Assembly (NCBI GenBank): GCA_964543795.1
Contig: CAZIZN010000021.1
Coordinates: 1 to 64,000 of the forward strand
DNA from: JACKIC01 sp964543795
GTDB lineage: Bacteria; Planctomycetota; UBA1135; UBA2386
Direction: 5' to 3'
DNA: 64,000 bases
Shown here: piece after piece, positions 26,382 through 35,862 of the stretch
How positions within the stretch are numbered: position 1 is the stretch's first letter
How the letters are laid out: each line of letters begins with the position of its first letter
Position numbers and translations under genes: made by a program
Notes under the pieces: model-generated
Told to the model about the DNA's origin: nothing
Databases searched by the model: none
The model's input: the letters and a program-made list of their open reading frames with translations, nothing else

Positions 26382-27044
26382 TCAGCCACCCTTGCGGTAC
26401 TCGACGAGTTCGACCGACTGGTCGCCGAACACCTGCCGCACCTCGTGGCCGACGCCGGGGGCGTACCAGACGATGTGCGTGTGCACCGGCGCAGCCTCGG
26501 CGTCGAGCCGGCGCGCTCGACGGACGATGCGCAGCGCGGCGAACGTGCCGGCCGGCACCGCGACGGTGTCGAGCGCCTCGACCGTGTAGCGCGCCTCCAT
26601 CGGCACGGTGCGGCCGTCGGCGTGGATCTCGTCGTATGCGCAGCGCCAGGTCTTGCCGACCCACAACGGCCAATGGAAGCGCGCGTCGACAGGCACCATC
26701 GCCCGCACCGGCCGCCCCTCGCGCACCGACCACTCGCCGAGGTTGCCGAGGTCGAGGTCGCGGCGCACCACGACGGGGGCGTCGGACCCCAGTGTGTAGG
26801 CCCCACCGTCGGCGCTGAGCACGCGGAACCGGGCGCGCGCGACCCCGCCGCGTTCGAGCACGAATTCGTCGCCGACCCGCCACGACGGTCGCTGGTGCAG
26901 TTCTGCACCAGCGGGCGGCGCATCGTCGTCGACGACGACGCCATGGTGCGACGCCGCTTGCGCCGGCACGGAGACCGGCGTCACCTCGGCAGGGGCGCCC
27001 GCACAGGCGGGCAGGAGCAGCATTGCGAGCGGCCATCGGCGCAT
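26382..27044 (-). CDS. Lipoprotein of unknown function, YcfL-independent
   Basis: 220 aa from ATG at 27044 (a GTG at 27053 would add three residues). The signal MRRWPLAMLLLPACAG carries a lipobox ending PAC. A Pro/Ala-rich linker is followed by beta-strand-rich sequence: SWRVGDEFVLERGGVARARF, KTWRCAYDEIHADGRTVPME and VPAGTFAALRIVRRARRLDA. The last segment, with WYAPGVGHEVRQV near the end, recalls DUF3108-like or generic beta-barrel-associated periplasmic proteins, but the assignment is weak. It converges without spacing on the preceding lipoprotein gene. Confidence 0.65.
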   Translation of the reverse strand: MRRWPLAMLLLPACAGAPAEVTPVSVPAQAASHHGVVVDDDAPPAGAELHQRPSWRVGDEFVLERGGVARARFRVLSADGGAYTLGSDAPVVVRRDLDLGNLGEWSVREGRPVRAMVPVDARFHWPLWVGKTWRCAYDEIHADGRTVPMEARYTVEALDTVAVPAGTFAALRIVRRARRLDAEAAPVHTHIVWYAPGVGHEVRQVFGDQSVELVEYRKGG

Positions 27045-27086
27045 GCCGCGCACGATGCAGCGCCGCGCCGGGGGATCAAGCGGACA

Positions 27087-27686
27087 TCAGGCGCGGATCG
27101 GGCCCCGACCGGCGCGCTGCAGGTGCCGGCGCAGCATCGCACCGCGGCCGCCCCCCATCGGCGGCACCGCGTGCGGCGGCCGCTCGAAACCGCCTTGCGG
27201 CGCGATCCGCAGCTGGAACCGGCCGTGGAGCTCCAGGCCGCGCAGGCCGCGCGCATCGTTCTGCGGGCCGCCGAAGCGCCGCATGCCCGGGCCGCCCGGA
27301 CCGAAGCCCCGCGGCGCACCGCCGCGATCGGCCGCCTGCGGCACCCGCCGTCGTTCGTCCGGCCGCGCCGGGCCCTTGCCCTGGCCGCGGCCCCCGCGCG
27401 CCGCGCCCTCGCGGCGTTCGCCGCGGCCGGCGCGTTGTGGACGGCCGGGGCGCTCGCCCTGGCCCTGTCGTCCCTCGCGCGCTTCCTGGCGCAGCTCCTG
27501 CATCCGCTCGCGCAGCTCCTCGCGGCGCTCCTCCAGTTCCTCCATCCGCTCCCGCATGCGTTCCTGCACGCGTTCCCGCACTTCCGGCGGCAGCTGCGGC
27601 CGGTCCGGTCGTTCGGGTCGCGCACCACCTTGCGCCGTTGCCATCGCGCTCATCGCGCACACCGTCAAGATCGTCAGCAGTTTCAT
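27087..27686 (-). CDS. Secreted Arg/Glu-rich coiled-coil protein
   Basis: 199 aa. ATG at 27686 has GGAG eight nt upstream. MKLLTILTVCAMSAMATAQ is a signal peptide. Residues 30-75 form an almost uninterrupted charged helix (VRERVQERMRERMEELEERR). Beyond this is an Arg/Gly/Pro-rich low-complexity tail to the C terminus, very basic. Such short, exported, charged proteins recall periplasmic metal- or stress-response proteins of the Spy/CpxP type, but the key LTxxQ motifs are not seen. Function unknown. Confidence 0.62.
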   Translation of the reverse strand: MKLLTILTVCAMSAMATAQGGARPERPDRPQLPPEVRERVQERMRERMEELEERREELRERMQELRQEAREGRQGQGERPGRPQRAGRGERREGAARGGRGQGKGPARPDERRRVPQAADRGGAPRGFGPGGPGMRRFGGPQNDARGLRGLELHGRFQLRIAPQGGFERPPHAVPPMGGGRGAMLRRHLQRAGRGPIRA

Positions 27687-27750
27687 CGTCGTTCTCCGTT
27701 GAGGCGCTGCATCAACGGAGCCGACGCGGCGACGCCCACCGCAGCGCGTT

Positions 27751-28494
27751 TCACCGCGGCCCGATCTCGATCGGCCGGAAGTCGATCGCGTCGACCGACG
27801 CGAGGTGGTAGCGGATGCCGTCGGCGACGCCCTGGAAGCCGTACTGCAGGTCCTTGCCGTGCAGATGTCCGTAGACGCACGTGTCCACGTGCGCAGCTTC
27901 GAGCAACGGCACGGCCGGCGTCACGCGACCGTCGACGAAACGCGGCGGATAGTGCACGAGCGCGACGGTGCGCGCGCCGCCCGGTACGCAGCCGCCGAGC
28001 TGACGCCCCATGTCGATGGACTGCTGCAGGAAATTCAGCTCGCGCTGCAGGATCTTGCCAGCGTCCGCATCCGCCCAGGGCGCATCGGGCGGATCCCATA
28101 GCCGCGAACCCACGACGACGGTGCCGTCGTCGAGGCGGTACGCGTTGGCCTGCAGCAGGTGGATCGAGGGATGAACCAGGGCCTGCAGCTTGTTGCGCAC
28201 CGAGGTACCCCGGGGCCACCACGTGCAGTGGTTGCCCCGGATCAGCACCTTCCTGCCCGGCCGCGCGCCGAGCCAATCGAGGTCCGGCTTCGCCTCGTCG
28301 AAGTGCAGACCCCACGAGGTGTCGCCGCCGACGAGCGTCCAGTCCTCGGGACCCACCATCTCGTCCCAAGCCGCCTGCATGCGTGCGGCGTGGCCGACCC
28401 ACTGCGGACCGAACACGTCCATCGGCTTGTCCACGCCGAAGGACAGATGGAGGTCACTGATCGCGAAGAGGCGCACGGTCCGGTCGGATGGCAA
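27751..28494 (-). CDS. Calcineurin-type metallophosphoesterase
   Basis: 247 aa. The five metal-binding motifs are in order: ISDLHLS (about 12-18), VGGDTSWG, IRGNHCTWW, ALVHYPP and YGHLHGKDL. The set is typical of cytoplasmic phosphoesterases of the DUF/YkuE-like group, with an unusual GDTSWG in place of GDxxxx and a Trp-rich GNHCTWWP. TTG at 28494 has AAGGA four nt upstream; GTG at 28476 is the alternative and would place the first motif at the very N terminus. It is divergent from the dipeptidase gene with only 29 bp between starts. Substrate unknown. Confidence 0.88.
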   Translation of the reverse strand: MPSDRTVRLFAISDLHLSFGVDKPMDVFGPQWVGHAARMQAAWDEMVGPEDWTLVGGDTSWGLHFDEAKPDLDWLGARPGRKVLIRGNHCTWWPRGTSVRNKLQALVHPSIHLLQANAYRLDDGTVVVGSRLWDPPDAPWADADAGKILQRELNFLQQSIDMGRQLGGCVPGGARTVALVHYPPRFVDGRVTPAVPLLEAAHVDTCVYGHLHGKDLQYGFQGVADGIRYHLASVDAIDFRPIEIGPR

Positions 28495-28523
28495 AGGGTC
28501 CTTGCATACGGGACGATCGACAC

Positions 28524-29909
28524 ATGCTCAAGCTGCCGAATCCGGGCGCCCTCGGCGCCGTCGCCGCCATCCTCTCGGGTCTCGGGCTGGCGGCGCAGGC
28601 CCCGGTGCCGGCCTGTCCGCCGGCGCCGGCGGGCTACGAACGCGAGCTCTGGGCCAGAGCCTGGCGCCTGCATCACGAAGCGCTGGTCGTCGACACGCAC
28701 GTCGACACGACGTCGCGCGTGCTCGATCGGGACTTCGACATGGGCCGGCGTGCCGCCGACGGCCACTTCGACCTGCCGCGCGCCCGCGACGGCGGGCTCG
28801 ACGCGGTGTTCCACTCGATCTACGTCGACTCGCGCTTCTTCGGCGACGAGAGCGCGCTGTTCGCCGGGTCGCCGGACTCGGTGCAGGACGAATGGCCTCG
28901 CCCCGCCGCGACGGGCCCGGCCAACGGCAGCGCGCGCCGCGCGCTGGCGATGATCGACGGCCTGTTCCGGACCGTGGCGCGCCACGCCGACCAGGCGACG
29001 CTCTGCACGTCGGCCGCGGAGCTGCGCGACGCGGTGGCCGCCGGCAGGCACGCGGCGCTGATGGGCATCGAGGGCGGCCACGCGATCGAGGGCGACCTCG
29101 CGTTGCTGCGTCTCTTCCACCGGCTCGGCGTGCGCTACATGACGCTGACGCACACCGTGCACAACGAGTTCGCCGACTCGTGCGCCCCCGCGACGCCGCG
29201 CTGGGGCGGGCTGAACCGGCTCGGGGTGAAGGTCGTCGAGGAGATGAACCGCCTGGGCATGATGGTCGACGTCAGCCACGTCAGCGACGCGACGTTCTTC
29301 GACGTGCTGCGTGTCACCTCGGCCCCGGTGATCTGCTCGCACAGCTCGATGCGCGCGCTGTGTCCGCACCCGCGCAACGTCACCGACGAGATGCTGCGCG
29401 CGCTGGCGGCCAACGGCGGCGTCGTGATGGTGAACTTCAACTGCGGGTTCGTCGACGCCGACTACGCGAAGAACCGGAGCGCGCGCGAGGCGACGCGCCG
29501 CATCCACGAGAAGGCGGCGCGGGACAAGTTCGCTCCCGGCAGCGAGGAGCTCCGTTCGGCGTTGGCGAAGCTCGACGAACGCCATCCGCCGGTCGAGCCG
29601 CCGGCGCTCGACGCGGTCGTCGCCCACTTCCTGCATGCGCTGGAGATCGCCGGTCCCGACCACGTCGGTCTCGGCAGCGACTTCGACGGCGTGCCGTGCG
29701 TGCCGAAGGAACTCGACGACGTCACCTACCTGCCGCGCCTCACCCACCGGCTGCTGGCGGCAGGCCACAGCGAGGCGACCGTGCGCAAGGTGCTCGGCGG
29801 CAACCTGCTCCGCGTGTTCGACGCCGTGGAGCAGCGCGCCCTCGCGATGCGCCGCGAGGCGCCCCGGCGCAACGACCCGTCGACGGACGCCGAACCGCTG
29901 GTCCGCTAG
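28524..29909 (+). CDS. Membrane dipeptidase (peptidase family M19), exported
   Basis: 461 aa. ATG at 28524 gives a signal peptide (GAVAAILSGLGLAAQA). Zinc ligands follow the family order: VVDTHVDTTS (His59, Asp61), GIEGGHAIEG (bridging Glu), VDVSHVSD (His), ICSHSSMR (His) and LGSDFDGV (Asp). All are intact, so it should cleave dipeptides, possibly including D-amino-acid or peptidoglycan-derived ones, in the periplasm. Divergent from the metallophosphoesterase. Its TAG stop shares the palindrome CTAG (29906-29909) with the stop of the convergent gene. Confidence 0.93.
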   Translation: MLKLPNPGALGAVAAILSGLGLAAQAPVPACPPAPAGYERELWARAWRLHHEALVVDTHVDTTSRVLDRDFDMGRRAADGHFDLPRARDGGLDAVFHSIYVDSRFFGDESALFAGSPDSVQDEWPRPAATGPANGSARRALAMIDGLFRTVARHADQATLCTSAAELRDAVAAGRHAALMGIEGGHAIEGDLALLRLFHRLGVRYMTLTHTVHNEFADSCAPATPRWGGLNRLGVKVVEEMNRLGMMVDVSHVSDATFFDVLRVTSAPVICSHSSMRALCPHPRNVTDEMLRALAANGGVVMVNFNCGFVDADYAKNRSAREATRRIHEKAARDKFAPGSEELRSALAKLDERHPPVEPPALDAVVAHFLHALEIAGPDHVGLGSDFDGVPCVPKELDDVTYLPRLTHRLLAAGHSEATVRKVLGGNLLRVFDAVEQRALAMRREAPRRNDPSTDAEPLVR

Positions 29910-31036
29910 TCGAATTCGTCGGGTTCGAGCAGCGCCTTGATCGACGGTTGCGCGTCGTCCTGCGACGCGACCGAGGAGCAGAAGCCCATCGCGCGCAGCG
30001 CGCGGCCGACGAATTCCTGCAGCTTCTGCAGGCTGGCCGCCGTCACGACCGTCGGCGTCGTGATCTGGATCGTCGGCCGAAGCAGGTTCCGCGCCGCGAA
30101 CAGGTGGAACGAGGACGCCTTGTCCTGCGGCGTGAAGCTCGCGCCCATGAACTTGACGAGCAGTTCGGGCAGCTTCCAGGTCTCGGGGCCGCCCGTGATC
30201 CCCAGCTCGGCACGCCGATGCAGGGCATGGTCGATGATCGCCGCTTCGAGGATGCCGGCCAGCAGCACGGTCGCGATGCGGTGGTCCTTGGCTTCGACGG
30301 CGCGAGCGTAGCTGCGCAGGTCGAGCTGCAGCAGGGCGCGCAATCTCGGATCGCGGAGCCGACTCGGCTCGATCAGCGCGTCGGCGTGCGCCTCGTCCAG
30401 CAGGTGTGCGTGCAGCAGCGGCCTGCCGGCAGCAGGCTGCGGCGGCGTCACCTTCTCCTCGATCTCCTCGCTCGGGGACGGCGATTCGACGGGCACCACG
30501 GACACCCCCGCGCTGAAGCTCGGTCCGGCCGGCGGCTGCGTGCCGATGCCCTGGATCATCCTCTGCTTGAAGAGCTTGTTCTGCAGCCGCGTTCGCAACG
30601 CGCGCAGGGCCTCGGTCTGCGTCGAGCCGAGCGCAGGGATCGGCAGATCGAGCAGCGGCTTCTCGGCGAGTTCGACGACCCAGTCGGCGAGGACCTGCCG
30701 CTTGCGCTGGACGAGTGCCCGTTCCTCGGCGGACATGATCTGGTCGCTGACGATGCGCTGATCGAGCGCCTCGACCATTCGCCGGCAGCAGGCGACGAGC
30801 AACCCCTGGTCGGCGGGCGCCAACTCGAGCCCGACGTTCTCCTGGTAGCCCGTCACGCAACGCTGCAGGTAGTCGCGCACCCGACGGATCTCGCCGTAGA
30901 AGCGCGGCAGGTCCGGCGAGCCCGGCACGCCCGTGTTCGAGAGCTCGAGGCGGTAGGCGGCGATGTGGTCCAGCGTGAGCTTGGCTGCCTCGAGGAACAG
31001 CACCGCCACGACCTTCTTGACCTGAACCGCTGCCAT
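29906..31036 (-). CDS. Cytoplasmic protein of unknown function
   Basis: 376 aa. ATG at 31036 is chosen (a longer reading to 31150 would run into the glcD upstream region). The chain is largely alpha-helical. Features seen: MAAVQVKKVVAVLFLEAAKL at the N terminus, KQMI-type charged linker with EEIEEKVTPPQPAAG in the middle, and a C-terminal helical domain with HHRIATVLLAG-like and SFHLFAARNLLRP segments. No signal peptide or membrane segment. I do not recognise a family. It is divergent from glcD with 107 bp between. Confidence 0.7.
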   Translation of the reverse strand: MAAVQVKKVVAVLFLEAAKLTLDHIAAYRLELSNTGVPGSPDLPRFYGEIRRVRDYLQRCVTGYQENVGLELAPADQGLLVACCRRMVEALDQRIVSDQIMSAEERALVQRKRQVLADWVVELAEKPLLDLPIPALGSTQTEALRALRTRLQNKLFKQRMIQGIGTQPPAGPSFSAGVSVVPVESPSPSEEIEEKVTPPQPAAGRPLLHAHLLDEAHADALIEPSRLRDPRLRALLQLDLRSYARAVEAKDHRIATVLLAGILEAAIIDHALHRRAELGITGGPETWKLPELLVKFMGASFTPQDKASSFHLFAARNLLRPTIQITTPTVVTAASLQKLQEFVGRALRAMGFCSSVASQDDAQPSIKALLEPDEFD

Positions 31037-31143
31037 CGTGTCCCTGGATCGACCGGAAACCCCTAGCGGCTTGACCCGCACTCGCGGCCACCGCCGCGCT
31101 CCGGCCTCGGAACGTCGTGGACGAGGGCTATGCTGCCGCGCCG

Positions 31144-32595
31144 ATGACACGGCTCGAACAGGCCCTCGGACGGCTGCTCGGCAGCGGGCGCGCGCTGTTC
31201 GGCACCGACGCCCTGCTGGCCTGGGAATGCGACGGGTTCACCGTGCACAAGTCGCGGCCCCGGGGGGTCGTGCTGCCGGAGACGACCGCCGAGGTGCAGG
31301 CGGTCGTGCGGCTGTGCGCCGCCGCCGCGGTGCCGTTCGTGCCGCGCGGCGCCGGCACGTGCCTGTCGGGCGGCCCGACCGCAGGCGCCGACGCCGTGGT
31401 GATCGACCTCGCGCGCATGCGGCAGGTGCTGGAGATCGCGACGGAAGACCTCTACGCCGTCGTGCAGCCCGGCGTCGTCAACCTCGACCTCACGCGCGCC
31501 GTGCACGCGCACGGCCTGCACTACGCACCCGATCCGAGCAGCCAGATGGTCTGCACGATCGGCGGCAACCTCGCCGAGAACAGCGGCGGCCCGCACTGCT
31601 TCAAGTACGGCATGACCACCGACCACGTGCTCGGCGCGCTCGTCGTGCTGCCCGACGGCGAACTGGCGCGCCTCGGCGACCCCGCCGGCGCGCGCGCGCC
31701 GCACGGGCTCGACCTCCCGGGCCTCTTCTGCGGCAGCGAAGGCACGTTCGGCATCGCCACCGAGATCACCGTCCGGCTGTGCCGCGACCAGGAGGCGATC
31801 CGCACGCTGCTCGCTTCGTTCGCGACGATGCGCGCCGCCTGCCGCGCGGTGTCGGACATCGTCGGCAGGGGCCTCGTGCCGGCCGCGCTCGAGATCCTCG
31901 ACCAGGCGACGATCCGCGCCGTCGAGGCATCGGTCTATCGCGCGGGTTACCCCGAGGACGCAGCCGCCGTGCTGCTCGTCGAACTCGACGGCCCGGCCGA
32001 AGTGCTGGCCGAGGAAGCCGCGGAGGTGCGTGCGATCTTCGCCCACGGCGGCGCCCTGCGCGTCGAGGAGGCGGCCGACGAAGCGGAACGCAAACGACTC
32101 TGGAAGGGGCGCAAGGGCGCGTTCGGCGCGATGGGCCGGCTCAGCACGGATCTCTACGTGCTGGACGGCGTCGTGCCGCGCACGCGCCTCGAGGAGGCTC
32201 TCGAAGGCATCGCCGCGATCGGCGCGCGCCACGGCGTGATGCTGACGAACGTGTTCCACGCCGGCGACGGCAACCTGCATCCGAACATCCCGTTCGACGG
32301 CCGCGATCCGGCGCAGACCGCGCGCGCCGTCGCCGCCGGCCGCGAGATCCTGCAGCTGTGCGTCGATCTCGGCGGCAGCATCTCGGGAGAGCACGGCATC
32401 GGCAGCGAGAAGCTCGAGCACGTGCCGATGATGTTCTCGCCCGACGACCTGGAAGTGATGGCACGCGTGCGACGGGTCTTCAATCCCGACGGGCTGTGCA
32501 ACCCCGGCAAGGTGCTGCCGCAGCGGACCTCGTGCGCCGAAGCCGCGAAGTGGCCGCAGATGGCCGCGCGCGCGCTCGGCGAAGGCGACGCATGA
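31144..32595 (+). CDS. glcD: Glycolate oxidase subunit GlcD (FAD-linked)
   Basis: 483 aa. FAD-binding type-4 motifs are visible: RGAGTCLSGGPTAGADAVVI and GGNLAENSGGPHCFKYGMT (about 135-155), then the C-terminal oxidase domain with NVFHAGDGNLHPNIPFDG and GEHGIGSEKL near 420. Oxidises glycolate (or a related 2-hydroxyacid) to glyoxylate as part of the GlcDEF complex, passing electrons through GlcF to the quinone pool. ATG at 31144. glcE follows with a 4-bp ATGA overlap. The three subunits are complete, so the complex should be functional. Confidence 0.93.
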   Translation: MTRLEQALGRLLGSGRALFGTDALLAWECDGFTVHKSRPRGVVLPETTAEVQAVVRLCAAAAVPFVPRGAGTCLSGGPTAGADAVVIDLARMRQVLEIATEDLYAVVQPGVVNLDLTRAVHAHGLHYAPDPSSQMVCTIGGNLAENSGGPHCFKYGMTTDHVLGALVVLPDGELARLGDPAGARAPHGLDLPGLFCGSEGTFGIATEITVRLCRDQEAIRTLLASFATMRAACRAVSDIVGRGLVPAALEILDQATIRAVEASVYRAGYPEDAAAVLLVELDGPAEVLAEEAAEVRAIFAHGGALRVEEAADEAERKRLWKGRKGAFGAMGRLSTDLYVLDGVVPRTRLEEALEGIAAIGARHGVMLTNVFHAGDGNLHPNIPFDGRDPAQTARAVAAGREILQLCVDLGGSISGEHGIGSEKLEHVPMMFSPDDLEVMARVRRVFNPDGLCNPGKVLPQRTSCAEAAKWPQMAARALGEGDA

Positions 32596-33626
32596 ACGTA
32601 CTGGTGCCGACGACGATCGGCGAGGTCGGCGAGGCGCTGCGCGCGGCGCCTCGCGTGCGGATCCGCGGCGGCGGCTCCCGCCAGGACCGGCTGCCGGACG
32701 CCTCGGGTGCGGCGTTCCTGGATCTCGCCCGGCTGGACACGATCGAGCGCCTCGATGCTCCCGACCAGACCTGCACCGTGCAGGCCGGCGTGCCACGCGA
32801 GGCGCTCGATGCAGCCCTCGCCGACCACGGCCTCGAGCTCGGCTGCCTCGGCGCGGGCACGCTCGGCGGGCTGTGTGCGAGCGACCCGCTCGGCGCCGCC
32901 GCGCCCGGCGCAGCATCGCCCCGGTCGCTCGTGCTCGGCATGGAGGCGCTGCTCGCCGACGGCACGGCGTTCCGCTCCGGCGCGCGCGTGGTCAAGAACG
33001 TCGCCGGTTTCGACCTGCACAAGCTCTTCGTCGGCAGTCGGGGCCTGCTGTTCGTCGCGACGCGCTTGCACCTGCGGCTGCGGCCGCAACCGCGCGCGGC
33101 GGCATGGTTCGCCGTGCCGGACCTCGACGCCGACGGCGCGCTGCGGCGATTCCTGGGACTGCGCGGCGCTGCCGTGCCGCCCACCGTGCTGCGGCTCGCG
33201 CGCGATCGCCGCGGCGCGTTCGAGGTCGCGGGCAGGATCGCCGGTCGCGCGTCGTTCGTGCGCGGAGAGCTGGCCCGCCACGGGTTGCCCGAGAGCGGAG
33301 CCCTGGCGCGACTGCATCTGCAGCCGCCGGCCGGCGGCGAGGTACTGGCGGGCACGCTCCTGCCGAGCCGGTTGCCCCGGCTGCTCGCGGTCCTGCCGGC
33401 CGGCGCCGAACTGCTGCTCTACGGCGGCAACCGCTGCGAGATCGCCGTCGATTCGCCGGCGGCGACCGACGCCCTGCTCGCGCAGCTGCCCGGCGTGCCG
33501 TGCAGCGCCGCCGTCGTCGGCGGGAACCCGGCGCGACGCGGCCGCGGCACGCCGTGCGACGCCGGCCAGCAGCGACTCGCCGAAGGCCTCCGACGCACAC
33601 TCGATCCCGATGGCAAGTTCGCCTGA
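32592..33626 (+). CDS. glcE: Glycolate oxidase subunit GlcE (FAD-binding)
   Basis: 344 aa, standard GlcE length. The chain opens IRGGGSRQDRLP (FAD-binding loop), then VQAGVPREALDAALADHGLE and SGARVVKNVAGFDLHKLFVG, both characteristic of GlcE. There is no C-terminal oxidase domain of the GlcD kind, as expected. It overlaps glcD by 4 bp and glcF by 17 bp (33610-33626), so all three are translated in a coupled manner. Confidence 0.92.
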   Translation: MNVLVPTTIGEVGEALRAAPRVRIRGGGSRQDRLPDASGAAFLDLARLDTIERLDAPDQTCTVQAGVPREALDAALADHGLELGCLGAGTLGGLCASDPLGAAAPGAASPRSLVLGMEALLADGTAFRSGARVVKNVAGFDLHKLFVGSRGLLFVATRLHLRLRPQPRAAAWFAVPDLDADGALRRFLGLRGAAVPPTVLRLARDRRGAFEVAGRIAGRASFVRGELARHGLPESGALARLHLQPPAGGEVLAGTLLPSRLPRLLAVLPAGAELLLYGGNRCEIAVDSPAATDALLAQLPGVPCSAAVVGGNPARRGRGTPCDAGQQRLAEGLRRTLDPDGKFA

Positions 33627-34857
33627 GTCGACCGCGTATCCGCGCACGCTCGACTGCGTGCACTGCGGGCTCTGCCTGCCCACCTGCCCCACGTACCAGG
33701 TGCTCGGCGTCGAAGCCGACTCGCCGCGCGGCCGCATCTACCTGATGCGCGCGCTCGCCGAGGGACGCGTGGCCGAGCCTGACGCGATCCGCCCGTATCT
33801 CGACCGCTGTCTGGACTGCCGCGCGTGTGAGACCGCCTGCCCGTCGGGCGTGCGCTACGGCGAGATCCTCGAGACGGTGCGCGGCGATCTCGAGCGGCAG
33901 CGCCCCGCGCGCGGCCTCGCCGCGTGGCTGGTCCGCACGCTGCTGTGGCACGTGGTCGCCCGCCAGCGCCGCCTGCGCGCCGCGTTCGCAGGCCTGCGCG
34001 CCGCCGAGGTGATCGGGCTCCGGCGACTGGCGACGTGGCTGCGTCTCGTGCCGCCCGCGATGGCGCGTCTGGCCCCCCCGGTGCCGCCCGCCGCCGAGCG
34101 CCGCCCGTTGCCCACGGGGCGGCACGCCCCGCCGCCGCACGTGCCGCGCCGCGGCGTCACCGTCGGCCTCTTCACCGGCTGCATCATGGAGGCCCTGTTC
34201 GGTCGCGTGAACCGGGCCACGCTGCGGCTCCTGCTCGCGAACGGCTTCGACGTCGAGATCCCCGCGGCGCAGGGCTGCTGCGGCGCCCTGCTCGTGCACG
34301 CCGGCCAGCCGGACCACGCGCGCGCCCTCGCCGCCGCCAACGTCCGCGCCTTCGCGGCGGTCGACGTCGTCGTCAACAACTCGGCGGGCTGCGGTTGCGC
34401 GATGCGCGAGTACGGCCACCTGCTCGGCTCCGACGCCGGCGCACAGTTCGCCGCGAAGTGCCGCGACGTCAGCGAATTCCTCGCCGAACGAGGCCTCGCC
34501 GCGACGCCGGCCCCGCGAGCGGTGCGGGCCGTCTACGACGACCCCTGCCACCTCTGCCACGGCCAGGGCGTGCGCAGGCAGCCGCGGCAGCTGCTGGGCG
34601 AGGTTCCCGGCCTGCAGCTCGTGGCGCACGAGGCGCCGGAGGACTGCTGCGGCTCGGCCGGCATCTACAACCTGCTGCAGCCCGAGCTGGCCGCGCAAAT
34701 AGGCCGGCGCAAGGTCGAAAGGCTGCTCGCCGCGCGACCCGACGTCATCGTCACCGGCAATCCCGGCTGCATGCTGCAGATCGACGGTCACCTGCGCGCG
34801 GCCGGCCACAGTGTGCCCGTTCGCCATCCCGTCGAGATCCTGCTGCCGCCCGAATGA
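33610..34857 (+). CDS. glcF: Glycolate oxidase iron-sulfur subunit GlcF
   Basis: 415 aa. Two 4Fe-4S motifs lie at the N terminus: CVHCGLCLPTCP and CLDCRACETACP. Two CCG domains follow (about 210-250 with QGCCGALL, and 320-370 with DDPCHLCHGQG and EDCCGSAGIYNL). ATG at 33610 sits inside the end of glcE in a different frame. GlcF carries electrons from the GlcD/E flavins to the membrane quinone. A hydrophobic stretch in the middle may help docking. The downstream TPR gene overlaps by 4 bp. Confidence 0.93.
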   Translation: MASSPESTAYPRTLDCVHCGLCLPTCPTYQVLGVEADSPRGRIYLMRALAEGRVAEPDAIRPYLDRCLDCRACETACPSGVRYGEILETVRGDLERQRPARGLAAWLVRTLLWHVVARQRRLRAAFAGLRAAEVIGLRRLATWLRLVPPAMARLAPPVPPAAERRPLPTGRHAPPPHVPRRGVTVGLFTGCIMEALFGRVNRATLRLLLANGFDVEIPAAQGCCGALLVHAGQPDHARALAAANVRAFAAVDVVVNNSAGCGCAMREYGHLLGSDAGAQFAAKCRDVSEFLAERGLAATPAPRAVRAVYDDPCHLCHGQGVRRQPRQLLGEVPGLQLVAHEAPEDCCGSAGIYNLLQPELAAQIGRRKVERLLAARPDVIVTGNPGCMLQIDGHLRAAGHSVPVRHPVEILLPPE

Positions 34858-35711
34858 CCCGCCCCATCGCCCTGCTCTCCTGCGGCTGCGTCGTCGCGAT
34901 CGCGGTCACCGGCTACGGCATGCTCGACGCCGGCGACGCGGCGACCGTCGCCGTCCCCACGACGGTGCCGCCGGCCGCCCCCGCCTCGGACCTCGCCAAG
35001 GCGATCGACGACGGGAGGCGCACGTGCCGGGTCGAATCGATGGACCTCGTCGTCGACGCGCTGCGCGAGCGGACCGTGCAGCGACCCGAGGATCGCGAGT
35101 CATGGCACATGCTCGCCAACGCGGCGCTCGCGCGCCTGCAGACCCGCTCGGTGCGCCGCGGCGTCGCCGTCGGCCGCCCGATCCACGACACGCTGCCCGC
35201 CGCGGTCGCCGCCGACATCGACCTGGGGCTCGCCGCCGTCGAACGAGCGCGCGCGCTCGGCGACGACAGCTCGGCCCTGCACCGCATCGAAGCCGGCCTG
35301 CTCGGCCAGCGCATCACCGGTCTCGCCAGCGCGCTGCAGTGGAACGGCCGCATCCAGGCAGCGCTCGCAGCGGCCACCGCCGCGACCCCCGACGACCCGG
35401 AACTCCACCTGTCGCTCGGCCTGCGCAAGCTGCTCGCGCCGAAGTTGTTCGGCCACGACCCGGCGCGGGCGCTCGAGCACCTCGAGTTCGCGGCGGCCGC
35501 GCTGCCGCACGACGAGCGGCCGGCACTGTTCGCGGCGATGGCCTGCCACCTGCAGCAGCAGCGGGGGCAGGCCATCGCGTGGCTCGAACGCGCGGCCCTG
35601 CGCAACCCGCAGAATCCCTTCGTCGCCGCGGTGCTGCAACGCGTGCAGCGCGGCGAGGAGGATCCGTTCGGACGCGACGTGCCGGAGCAGTCGACGACGC
35701 AATCTCGATGA
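34854..35711 (+). CDS. Membrane-anchored or lipid-linked TPR protein
   Basis: 285 aa. ATG at 34854 overlaps the glcF stop (ATGA). MTRPIALLSCGCVVAIAVTG is an N-terminal anchor or possible lipobox (SCGC). From about 60 onwards the sequence is helical with TPR periodicity (WHMLANAALARLQT, PDDPELHLSLGLRKLL, HDERPALFAAMACHLQQQRG). It resembles tetratricopeptide proteins used for protein-protein contacts, without a catalytic domain. Being coupled to glcDEF suggests a role with that membrane complex, but this is only positional. Confidence 0.72.
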   Translation: MTRPIALLSCGCVVAIAVTGYGMLDAGDAATVAVPTTVPPAAPASDLAKAIDDGRRTCRVESMDLVVDALRERTVQRPEDRESWHMLANAALARLQTRSVRRGVAVGRPIHDTLPAAVAADIDLGLAAVERARALGDDSSALHRIEAGLLGQRITGLASALQWNGRIQAALAAATAATPDDPELHLSLGLRKLLAPKLFGHDPARALEHLEFAAAALPHDERPALFAAMACHLQQQRGQAIAWLERAALRNPQNPFVAAVLQRVQRGEEDPFGRDVPEQSTTQSR

Positions 35712-35721
35712 TGCGGCGCCC

Positions 35722-35750
35722 GCAGGGCCGGCCGCTGCGGCCGGCCCTGC
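35722..35750. terminator. GC-rich 13-bp hairpin after the glc operon
   Basis: A perfect 13-bp inverted repeat (left arm 35722-35734, loop CTG 35735-35737, right arm 35738-35750) lies between the TPR gene and the convergent coiled-coil gene. It has no T-tract on either strand, so an intrinsic terminator is only a candidate. Confidence 0.55.
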
Positions 35751-35862
35751 TCAGAGCCAGTTCCGGTCGTCGTTGGCGTTGTCGAGCGCGTTCTTCCGCT
35801 GGCTCGAGCGCGCTGTGCGCGGCGGAATGGTCGCATCGCCCGGCGGGCGATGCAGAACCGAC

